Shown here: piece after piece, positions 1-6,462 of the stretch
Layout of the letters: each line of letters begins with the position of its first letter
How positions within the stretch are numbered: position 1 is the first letter of the stretch
NCBI GenBank assembly: GCA_041640715.1
Contig: JBEPZU010000026.1
Coordinates: 1 to 8,956 of the forward strand
Direction: 5' to 3'
Length of the DNA stretch: 8,956 nt
DNA from: DSFO01 sp041640715
GTDB taxonomy: Archaea; Thermoproteota; Thermoprotei; Gearchaeales; Gearchaeaceae
Translations under genes and position numbers: made by a program
Notes under the pieces: generated by a model
What the model saw: only the letters and a program-made list of their open reading frames with translations
What the model was told of the DNA's origin: nothing
The model's database searches: none

Positions 1-436
1 TATAAGAAGGTACAACCCATTTCTTAGAAGAAGGTAGGTTTATCCATAATTGGAGACCTCTATTTTCAGGATCTTCAATTTCTTTATCCCCTTCTTTCCT
101 TTTTCCAGGCTTTGGCATCTCTGCATGAAATATTCCACTTCCAGCAGTCATTCATTGAAGATCTCCGCTGCTTATAATGCCTCTTATTCCAGTGCTGTCT
201 TCATGATGTACTTCTCCTTTGATCACGTAAGTAACAGTTTCGAAACCTCTATGAGGGTGCCAACGAAAACTAGCTAAGTATTCGTGAGGGTATCTTGAAC
301 CGAAATCATCCAATAACAGAAAAGGATCCGTTAAATAGGCTACATTAGGATCTCCTAAAGCTCTCCTAACTTTAACATCAGCTCCTTCTAGCGTTTCTCT
401 AGATCTCAATATAAAGCTAATTCTTCTTTTATTCAT
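1..436 (-). pseudogene. Pirin family protein, interrupted by an in-frame TGA and cut by the window edge
   Basis: Pirins are bicupin metal proteins. The N-terminal cupin is seen here: FLLLDDFGS (residues 39-47), the metal-binding HPHRGFETV (60-68), then KGEVHHEDS and SGDLQ. At codon 95 (positions 152-154) the frame meets TGA. It then continues without a gap as MTAGSGIFHAEMP and later GLQLWINLP, both classic pirin blocks, to the window edge. The family has QWMTAG here, so one TGG-to-TGA change explains the break. A truncated product would keep the metal ligands His60 and His62 but lose His104 and Glu106. The start is ATG at 434-436. An upstream in-frame ATG at 511 would lie beyond the TATA box and inside the divergent gene, so I rejected it. 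TGA is directly followed by ATG, so reinitiation giving two half-proteins is possible. A sequencing error is the other alternative. The family call is firm; the pseudogene status is less so. Confidence 0.82.
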
Positions 437-452
437 AGTTGGAATCCTATTC

Positions 453-468
453 AAGTTTATATAAACTT
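453..468. promoter_or_regulatory. Palindromic TATA box shared by the divergent pirin and ABC genes
   Basis: AAGTTTATATAAACTT is a perfect 16-bp palindrome centred between 460 and 461. The centre lies about 29 nt before the ABC ATPase ATG (490) and about 24 nt before the pirin ATG (436). This is the usual archaeal TATA-to-start distance for leaderless mRNAs on both sides. No ribosome binding site is visible before either ATG, which fits leaderless transcripts. One TBP site may serve both genes, or there could be a symmetric repressor site overlapping it. This is inferred from spacing only. Confidence 0.6.
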
Positions 469-489
469 TAATTTTTATATTATTAAAAA

Positions 490-1209
490 ATGCAAACAAA
501 TTTAAAAGCAATAGAATTCTTTGAAGTCACCAAGCGTTATGGTAAGGTTATCGCGCTGAATTCATTAACCTTCGAAATACCTATAGGTTCTAAGGTCGCT
601 TTATTAGGACCAAACGGTGCAGGTAAGACTACTACTCTTAAAATAATAGCAGGGCTCTTGACTCCTGATATGGGGTATGTGAAAGTAATGGGAAGAGACC
701 CTGAAAGCATTGAGACTAAGAGGATTATAGGATATTTACCAGAGGATGCCCAGCCTTATAGAACTTTATCTGTAAGAGAAAATCTTGAGTATATCGGAGC
801 TTTGAGAGGTGTTGAAAACTTAAAGGAAAAAGTAGATAAGTTATTGGATTTGCTCAACCTTAGAGAATACGAAAAAGCTAAGGTAGGAAGACTATCTCGA
901 GGAAATGTTCAAAAATTAGCAATTGCGCTCGCTTTAATTCACGATCCTAAGATCCTCTTACTAGATGAACCCTTAAACTATTTGGACATTCCTACTCAAG
1001 AAGAGGTCATAAAGATTTTGAATTCTCTAGACGCTACGATGCTGGTATCTACTCACATAATGTCTGTAGCTACTAGACTTACTGATCAAGTTTTGATGAT
1101 AAATAAAGGGAAATTGATATGGAAAGGGTATATCGATGAAATCAGGAAATTGTCCAAGGAAGAGAGGCTTGAAATTATAGTCGCTAAACTTATAACAAAT
1201 TCACAATGA
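490..1209 (+). CDS. ABC transporter ATP-binding protein (ABC-2/export type)
   Basis: This 239-residue nucleotide-binding subunit would power the membrane protein encoded just downstream. Visible motifs are Walker A GPNGAGKTT (40-48), the GYLPED block at the Q-loop position (80-85), a variant signature LSRGN (134-138) in place of LSGGQ, Walker B ILLLDEP (154-160), the D-loop as NYLD (162-165), and the switch His in STH (186-188). The GYLPE and LSRGN forms are common in ABC-2-type exporters and drug/lipid or antibiotic-resistance ATPases, so the domain should be active. Length is slightly short for the family because there is no long C-terminal extension. The ATG at 490 is right for a leaderless mRNA from the TATA box at 453-468. 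Its TGA overlaps the next gene's ATG (ATGA at 1206-1209), implying translational coupling. The substrate cannot be told from sequence. Confidence 0.93.
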   Translation: MQTNLKAIEFFEVTKRYGKVIALNSLTFEIPIGSKVALLGPNGAGKTTTLKIIAGLLTPDMGYVKVMGRDPESIETKRIIGYLPEDAQPYRTLSVRENLEYIGALRGVENLKEKVDKLLDLLNLREYEKAKVGRLSRGNVQKLAIALALIHDPKILLLDEPLNYLDIPTQEEVIKILNSLDATMLVSTHIMSVATRLTDQVLMINKGKLIWKGYIDEIRKLSKEERLEIIVAKLITNSQ

Positions 1210-2594
1210 GTTCTCAGTTATTCCTCTTGATAAAATTCCTAATAAAGACTAGGTATTCAATGCCCGCCTTAATGTTTATTTTAGCCTTGATATTGTTTTC
1301 CAACTTAGGTTTCGCTAGAACAGAAAATCTACCTACATTCTTTTCAACATATTTGATCATTATATTCACACTTGTTCTCTCTACGGCTTTCTTTTTAGGC
1401 GGTCTTTTGTTGATAAAGTCGGATGCGGACTATTTGTTGACATTACCTTTGTCTAGATTTCATTTTGTTTTATCTCTATTCTTGATCCAATTCCTAAGTT
1501 TTGGCTTGATCATGCTTTTCTTGTTTGCATTCTTTTATCTTATAGCAGGTATCATAGGCTTGATGTTTTCGATAGCATTTTCTCTTATATCCACTTCGTT
1601 GAGCACAATTTCTTATAATCTTACATTGAAGAAGAAATTAATCCTAGGAAGTGCTTTGATAACTTGGTTCCTTTCTCCTTTGCTTGGTTTTGAATTCTCC
1701 CCTACTTATATTTTCATCAAACATTCTACATTCGCCCTAGTTTCATTGTTGTTGCTAACAGGGTTGACTTTGTATTTTGCTGTGAAGTCTTTGATGAAAG
1801 CTGAGCTTGAAATAGCCAGAAAAACTGTGAGCATTACTTCAAGCGAGGTCAAAAAACCTATGAGTTTTGAGAAAAGCAAGGGGGTAAAGGCGGTATATAA
1901 ATTCCACATTGAAGGCTTCAGGATACTTTCTAGGACGAATTTCATGGGTGTTTCTTCTATAAGGCTGGTAAGGATAAACGTAATTTATCTATTTCTTGTC
2001 AGTTCTTTGGCAAGCTTATTGATCTTCGCGTTAATAGAAAATCTAGGGAATATATTATTTAAATTAATAATGATATTGTCAGTGAATTACGTGGCTTACC
2101 TATTTTCCATTATTCTTTCTTCAGGATCCTTGAGTGATGAAAGAATATGGTTATCATTCACTTCTATGGATCCTGTAAAATATTTAAGACATGTTTTTCT
2201 AGCAAGAGCTCTAGCAACTTTAATAATTTTCTCCCCTTTAGCCGCGATAAGCTTCATAGTATTTTTGATCAATGGCATTCCAGAAATGGTTGGCACGATC
2301 TTCTTAGTAACTTTCTTCCTTCCTTCTTTCAGCTTCTTGATATCGCTAACGGCTAATTACTTAAGGCCGGTTCAAGTAAGAGAGGAAGCGTTAACTGCTT
2401 ATCAGTTCACCTTAAGAGACATAGCATTTACATTTTTCGCACTATTTGGATTCTTCCTAGTTATTTTACACACCTCACCTCTTTTAGCGATCGTAATAAG
2501 CTTAGTTACAGCCACTTTGTCCATGTTTATAATTAGTAGAGATGAAATACTCAGGAAACTTTGTTACAAACTTGCTGAATCTGGCTTTATTTGA
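1206..2594 (+). CDS. ABC exporter permease subunit, about 11-12 membrane segments
   Basis: This 462-residue, very hydrophobic protein is the probable membrane partner of the preceding ATPase, given the ATGA overlap. Hydrophobic stretches lie at about 18-36, 46-70, 87-112, 113-130, 146-165, 175-193, 259-277, 284-305, 330-355, 362-383 and 405-443 (the last perhaps two segments). A hydrophilic linker at about 195-255 divides it in two. After the second segment comes SDADYLLTLPLSR (72-84). The 'DADYLL.LP.S' pattern is typical of the cytoplasmic coupling loop in large ABC-2-like exporters. A related SDERIWLSFTSMDP (310-323) follows the matching segment of the second half, suggesting an internal duplication. 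I recognise no specific family or substrate. The last 8 bp overlap the convergent gene on the minus strand. Confidence 0.82.
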   Translation: MSSQLFLLIKFLIKTRYSMPALMFILALILFSNLGFARTENLPTFFSTYLIIIFTLVLSTAFFLGGLLLIKSDADYLLTLPLSRFHFVLSLFLIQFLSFGLIMLFLFAFFYLIAGIIGLMFSIAFSLISTSLSTISYNLTLKKKLILGSALITWFLSPLLGFEFSPTYIFIKHSTFALVSLLLLTGLTLYFAVKSLMKAELEIARKTVSITSSEVKKPMSFEKSKGVKAVYKFHIEGFRILSRTNFMGVSSIRLVRINVIYLFLVSSLASLLIFALIENLGNILFKLIMILSVNYVAYLFSIILSSGSLSDERIWLSFTSMDPVKYLRHVFLARALATLIIFSPLAAISFIVFLINGIPEMVGTIFLVTFFLPSFSFLISLTANYLRPVQVREEALTAYQFTLRDIAFTFFALFGFFLVILHTSPLLAIVISLVTATLSMFIISRDEILRKLCYKLAESGFI

Positions 2595-3117
2595 TGTACC
2601 TAGAAAGTATGAAGTAGAGAATTGTTATCAGTAAAATTAGAAACAAAAAAACCGAGAATAATGCGTTAATTATTTGAACAGGTATCAATATTAAAACCGA
2701 AATTAAGCTTATAATAAATGCTGAAATTATGGTTAGAGTTTCGTTTAAAATCTTCTTGCCTACTAAGTTAATTATTATAGATTTCTGATCGGGACTTATT
2801 TTAGAAAAGTTAGAAAAAAGGATTTGATGTGAAGCAATAAAAGAAGATATCTCTAAATAAAATAATAATAGTAAAACAATTATTAAAATAAATAATAGAT
2901 CTAATTTGGTTATAACTGTGTAGGAGAAGATTCCTGCAGAATTTATAAAATTAGCTAATTTGATCAATGTAATATATTTAAGTAAATTCCAAGCAATAAA
3001 AGCTACAAGAGAAGTTATTAAAAACATTATAAAAAAAATGTAAAAATTTGATAAATATGCTAGATAACTTAAAATTGCAAAACTTATCAAATAAAGTAGA
3101 TGGGTCAAATATTTCAT
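2587..3117 (-). CDS. Hypothetical five-segment membrane protein, last gene of the MoxR module
   Basis: This 176-residue protein has likely membrane segments at about 5-22, 24-46, 72-90, 128-147 and 151-171. The only sizeable hydrophilic loop (about 95-127) carries SPDQKS and a Lys-rich stretch. I recognise no domain. It starts one base after the DUF58 stop, and its ribosome binding site is formed by the final DUF58 codons, so it is clearly expressed with the MoxR string. In other prokaryotes MoxR/DUF58 operons often end with membrane or von Willebrand A proteins. No vWA motif is visible here, so it is better viewed as a lineage-specific membrane component. The frame is very AT-rich, as expected for Ile/Leu/Phe-rich segments. 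It ends 8 bp inside the convergent ABC permease gene. Confidence 0.75.
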   Translation of the reverse strand: MKYLTHLLYLISFAILSYLAYLSNFYIFFIMFLITSLVAFIAWNLLKYITLIKLANFINSAGIFSYTVITKLDLLFILIIVLLLLFYLEISSFIASHQILFSNFSKISPDQKSIIINLVGKKILNETLTIISAFIISLISVLILIPVQIINALFSVFLFLILLITILYFILSRYIK

Positions 3118-3118
3118 A

Positions 3119-4381
3119 TTACCTCCTTAATCTAGCCCAAGTAGTTGAAGCCTTTCTAAGCTCTATATCTAGAGATCTTTCCATATCCCATTCAAGAACA
3201 TTTGCGAACTTCTCGACTGTATGTAAGTAGTTTTCCCTTTCTATTCTTATCAGCTTGTCGATCAAATCCATCTCGGCTTCGGGTTTTGATTCAAAGGGAT
3301 TGGGTATTATGCAAATTACCTGATAGCCTCTCTTGCTCAACTCAGCAATGGCCAAAACTACTTCAACGTCCAGGATTGGAGAAATGAAGATAACTTGAGT
3401 AGTTATAGGAAACATCAAAGAGACGAGATCCTTTAAAAGCCTCATATCTGTGAGTTTTCCCGGTTCAGCATCTAAAACAGCATAAAGAATTCTATCGAAT
3501 TGCTTTCTTCCAAATGAAGGAGCTATTCTGTAAATTTCCTCAGCCATTACCAGTAAGCCTACGCGATGCTTTTCTCTCAAAAGTCTATAAGCTAATAGCA
3601 AAGAAGCCTTAGCTGAATAAAGTAACAGAGATTTTTCCCTTACCATTATATCGTTGGAAGATCTGTAATCTAGTATTATCAAAGCATCAGAACTCAACTC
3701 AGCATGATAGACATTCTTCATTATCTTACCAGTTCTAGCCGTAGCTTTCCAATTAATTCTCTTGGCAATTTCTCCTTTTCTGAGCTCAGCAACACTATAG
3801 AATTCGCCCCCAGTTCCTATTGCTCTTGCAGCATACTCTCCAGGCCAAGACTTCGTAAACTTTGGCTTTAGTTTTATTTCGCCGAATAAAGAGATCTTGG
3901 GTGAAGCTTTAAAACTTGAGTGAATGGCTAAGTCTTTCTTCTCAAAAACTGAGCCCGTATTATCAAAGGCTATTAACTCAAGAGGGCCTATCTTATACTT
4001 TCCTATCTCGCTTACTTTAATTACATAACTAAAAGTTTTTGTTTCGTTCTTCTTTATTTTCATAAGCATCGCATTAGAACCCCCTATTAGCTCAATTCCT
4101 TCTTGAAACGAATCTATTATATACAAGTAATCTAGATCATCGCCTTTATTGCTAATCTCAAGCTTTACTTCTAATTCCTCATCTTCTCTGATTATTTCCT
4201 TATTTAGATTTCTTTTAATTTCTAAATCTAATTTTATTTCTTTCTTAAATATTAATAAAAAAATTAAGTATGAAAATAAAGGTATAGATGATATTAAAAT
4301 AGTTTCATTTCTTAAGAAAGATCCTATTAAAATTAACAAAATTATAGAAAAGAATAAAGTTATAATCTTTGGTGTTAACAT
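3119..4381 (-). CDS. DUF58 domain membrane-anchored protein
   Basis: This 420-residue protein has two N-terminal membrane segments (about 5-21 and 27-45), a beta-rich region (about 50-160), then the DUF58 domain. The family hallmark is clear: ELRKGEIAKRINWKATAR (199-216), matching the usual 'GD..R.I.WKA.AR' pattern. It is followed by ALIILDYRSS (233-242), a strand ending in a partial MIDAS-like D-x-R/S-S as expected for the vWA-like fold of this family. DUF58 proteins nearly always sit beside MoxR ATPases and are thought to act with them in assembling or activating membrane or secreted complexes. The direct target is not known. The ATG shares one base with the stop of the MoxR gene (TAATG), and the next gene begins one base after its TAA, so all three are co-translated. 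Confidence 0.92.
   Translation of the reverse strand: MLTPKIITLFFSIILLILIGSFLRNETILISSIPLFSYLIFLLIFKKEIKLDLEIKRNLNKEIIREDEELEVKLEISNKGDDLDYLYIIDSFQEGIELIGGSNAMLMKIKKNETKTFSYVIKVSEIGKYKIGPLELIAFDNTGSVFEKKDLAIHSSFKASPKISLFGEIKLKPKFTKSWPGEYAARAIGTGGEFYSVAELRKGEIAKRINWKATARTGKIMKNVYHAELSSDALIILDYRSSNDIMVREKSLLLYSAKASLLLAYRLLREKHRVGLLVMAEEIYRIAPSFGRKQFDRILYAVLDAEPGKLTDMRLLKDLVSLMFPITTQVIFISPILDVEVVLAIAELSKRGYQVICIIPNPFESKPEAEMDLIDKLIRIERENYLHTVEKFANVLEWDMERSLDIELRKASTTWARLRR
3121..3128 (-). promoter_or_regulatory. Strong Shine-Dalgarno formed by the DUF58 stop region
   Basis: On the minus strand AAGGAGGT is followed by AAT and then ATG (3115-3117). The two AGG codons for the terminal Arg-Arg and the TAA stop of the DUF58 gene make up this site. 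It is the strongest ribosome binding site in the window, and it fixes the start of the downstream membrane protein. Confidence 0.75.
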
Positions 4382-5313
4382 TAAATTTTAGGTACCTGAA
4401 CTTGGTTTAATATTCTTTGTAGTATTTGATCTGGCTTGACACCTCTAAGCCAATATTCAGTCTTCAATATTAACCTATGCCTAAGAGCGTGCAAGAAGAC
4501 TTTTTTCACGTCATCAGGTATCACGTAATTCCTACCTTCAATGAAAGCTTTAGCCCTTGCGAGCTTTAAAAGTGCTAACGATCCCCTTACACTTGCTCCT
4601 ACTTCTACTTCAATAGCATTCCTAGTAGCTGAGACCAGCTGTACTATGTATTTCTTTATATCATCAGAAACGTAAACCTTCTCCACTTCTCTTTGCATTT
4701 CTAATACTTCCTCTTTGTTAGTTACGCTTTTTATGTCCACTTCATCCTTCATCCTCTCTATTCTCCTACTCAATATCTCTACTTCTTCTTCAAAACTAGG
4801 ATAGCCTATGCTTATCTTTATCAAAAACCTATCAACTTGAGCTTCAGGTAAGGGATATGTTCCTTCATATTCTATGGGATTTTGGGTGGCTATCACGATG
4901 AAAGGTTTCTCGAGGGGATAGGTTTCACCTTCTATTGAGACTTGTCTTTCTTGCATAGCTTCGAGGAGAGCTGATTGAGTTCTAGGGGGTGCTCTGTTTA
5001 TCTCATCTGCTAAGAGTATGTTCGTAAATATAGGACCCTTCATCAATTCAAACTTAGAACTCTCTTTGTTTAGCACAAAAGAACCTGTTATATCCGAAGG
5101 TAATAGATCAGAGGTGAATTGAACTCTCTTAAATTCCAAACCTAAGGCTTTTGCAAATGACTTAGCCATTAGCGTCTTAGCCAATCCAGGATAGTCTTCT
5201 ATTAAAACATGTGAATCGCAAAGTATAGCGAGCATAATTAATTCTAGTACTTCTTCTTTTCCTACTATCGCTTTGGATACTTCTTCTATTATAGTGTTAT
5301 AACTTCTCACCAT
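4381..5313 (-). CDS. MoxR-family AAA+ ATPase
   Basis: This 310-residue ATPase has the length and motif order of the MoxR family: a variant Walker A EDYPGLAKT (39-47, Lys46), Walker B LLADEINRAP (100-109, Asp103 and Glu104), the family block SALLEAMQE (114-122), sensor 1 Asn145 in ATQNPIEYEG, and Arg162 in VDRF, a candidate arginine finger. The C-terminal part (about 220-290) is the helical lid with the GASVRGSL sensor-2 region. MoxR proteins are cytosolic, form ring oligomers and act as chaperones for metal insertion or complex assembly. The partner here is the DUF58 product, whose start codon shares a base with this stop. The first seven bases overlap the preceding gene. GTG at 5308-5310, overlapping that gene's TGA as GTGA, is an equally likely start one codon later. 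No clear ribosome binding site is seen. Confidence 0.95.
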   Translation of the reverse strand: MVRSYNTIIEEVSKAIVGKEEVLELIMLAILCDSHVLIEDYPGLAKTLMAKSFAKALGLEFKRVQFTSDLLPSDITGSFVLNKESSKFELMKGPIFTNILLADEINRAPPRTQSALLEAMQERQVSIEGETYPLEKPFIVIATQNPIEYEGTYPLPEAQVDRFLIKISIGYPSFEEEVEILSRRIERMKDEVDIKSVTNKEEVLEMQREVEKVYVSDDIKKYIVQLVSATRNAIEVEVGASVRGSLALLKLARAKAFIEGRNYVIPDDVKKVFLHALRHRLILKTEYWLRGVKPDQILQRILNQVQVPKI

Positions 5314-5762
5314 GCTATGCTTATAACTTTATTCAATACTCTTATATATTCTCGATCATTCAGCTTTAAAGGAAAATCTCTGTAAAATAACACTGCGATT
5401 ATTTCTTTATCCTTTATCAATTGCTCGGCATTTTCAGGAGTTATCTTAAATCCATATTTCCTCTCTATAGCTTCCCTTAATATTTCTCCTAAGACTATCC
5501 TCGAAATTTTAGAACCTTCTATTGCTTTTTTTATCATTTCTCTTTTCCTTTCGTAAGGGTTTTCATAACTCAGTTTTTTATATCTCCTAATAGAAAATTC
5601 TATGAATTCGAGTTTCTTTAAAGAGAAATAAATTAATAGCGAGAAAAGAAAAAATATTGAGGAAAAAAGAAGATAATATGATATTAAATTTTTTTCTAAA
5701 ATAAAAGATAAAATTAAAGGGATTAATGATAATATTAAAAAAACTACAAGAATTTTGTTCAT
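5307..5762 (-). CDS. Small membrane protein of the MoxR module, two segments plus cytosolic tail
   Basis: I do not recognise this 151-residue protein. It has two N-terminal membrane segments (about 3-21 and 28-47), then a basic stretch (RRYKK, KREMIKK) and a roughly 100-residue soluble part rich in charged helices, ending in a short strand-like tail. The short N-terminus and positive residues after the second segment put the tail in the cytosol, where it could contact the MoxR ATPase whose start it overlaps by 7 nt. Its ATG lies one base after the TGA of the DUF4129 gene. Position and architecture suggest a dedicated adaptor between the DUF4129 membrane protein and the ATPase, but this is inference from context only. 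Confidence 0.8.
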   Translation of the reverse strand: MNKILVVFLILSLIPLILSFILEKNLISYYLLFSSIFFLFSLLIYFSLKKLEFIEFSIRRYKKLSYENPYERKREMIKKAIEGSKISRIVLGEILREAIERKYGFKITPENAEQLIKDKEIIAVLFYRDFPLKLNDREYIRVLNKVISIAW

Positions 5763-5763
5763 A

Positions 5764-6462
5764 TCAAAGCTTTTCTTTCAATTCTTTTATGATGTCTTCT
5801 ACAAGTTCTCTTGCTAAATTCACTTTATCTTGTGATATTTCGTGATTGCTGTATCTAGCTTCTTCGAAAAGGAGGGTCAATTTACTGAAACTTCTAGGTT
5901 TGAAATTCAGGATCTTGTAGACGTTGTCTTCGAATTCTCTTGCAGTTAAATGCGGTGCGTCTTCGATGCCTCTGCTGATTAGGAAGTTGCATACCTCTTT
6001 GTAAAGCCCCAAGATGGGATTTGAACTTTTTTGATAGCTTATTTTAAGCTCTTCGATGTTTTTCTCTAAAATTTTCTTGAACTCAACTATAGAGCTGCTA
6101 GAATAAGTTTTCTTTAATTTAAATCTGAAAGAAGGTTTTCCTGAAGCTAAATTAGATAATATGTAAACCGAGGAAATAAACAATATTACTAAAATTGAAA
6201 TTAAAATAAGAGTTGTGAAATTACTATAGTTTCTATTTGAATGAATGGGAGGGTTTATCGTGAAGAAGCGCGTTATTGTATTCGTTGTCATGGTTTTATT
6301 TTGAGTTGTTTCAGAGCTTTCTCCAACGATAACAGTGTTGTTTTCAATTATATTGCTTTGACCTATTTTATAATAGCTTAGGATTTCAAGATTGTACAAT
6401 AAGCTTACGATCAGGAATGAAAAAATAGGAATTATGATTAATAATTTTATTTCTTTGTTCAA
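5764..6462 (-). CDS. DUF4129-type membrane protein with Asn-glycosylation-rich outer loop
   Basis: This 232-residue protein has a membrane segment at about 7-24, a Ser/Thr/Asn-rich loop (25-83), a second segment (about 84-105) and a cytosolic C-terminal domain. The latter has the DUF4129 pattern: LISRGI (161-166), LTAREFEDNV (172-181), then LTLLFEEARYS (195-205). DUF4129 is known from transglutaminase/MoxR/DUF58 clusters, usually as a membrane protein or as the tail of a transglutaminase; no transglutaminase is present here. The loop contains four N-X-S/T sites (Asn41, Asn55, Asn78, Asn81), consistent with an outside location in an archaeon that glycosylates surface proteins. The start is TTG at 6460-6462, overlapping the acyl-CoA dehydrogenase stop as TTGA. 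The next internal Met (residue 58) would lose the first membrane segment, so TTG is preferred. Confidence 0.8.
   Translation of the reverse strand: MNKEIKLLIIIPIFSFLIVSLLYNLEILSYYKIGQSNIIENNTVIVGESSETTQNKTMTTNTITRFFTINPPIHSNRNYSNFTTLILISILVILFISSVYILSNLASGKPSFRFKLKKTYSSSSIVEFKKILEKNIEELKISYQKSSNPILGLYKEVCNFLISRGIEDAPHLTAREFEDNVYKILNFKPRSFSKLTLLFEEARYSNHEISQDKVNLARELVEDIIKELKEKL

Noticed and set aside
39..47. At the left end, a plus-strand frame of 75 codons (50-277) opposite the pirin gene
   Set aside because: It is the complement of clear pirin coding sequence and has low-complexity Ser/Phe content; it is a shadow frame.
152..154. TGA reassigned to Trp genome-wide
   Set aside because: Intact genes in this window end in TGA at sensible places (ABC ATPase, permease, acyl-CoA dehydrogenase, PP-loop gene) and encode Trp with TGG.
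437..511. Longer pirin N-terminus starting at ATG 511
   Set aside because: The added residues are hydrophobic and unlike pirin, and would place the start upstream of the TATA box and within the divergent ABC gene.
889..903. ABC signature LSRGN instead of LSGGQ
   Set aside because: Such variants are common in ABC-2 exporter ATPases; the Walker A, Walker B and switch His are all present.
4381..5313. MoxR Walker A lacking the usual first Gly (EDYPGLAKT)
   Set aside because: E-D-x-P-G-x-x-K-T forms are normal in MoxR ATPases and all other motifs are intact, so this is not a degenerate site.
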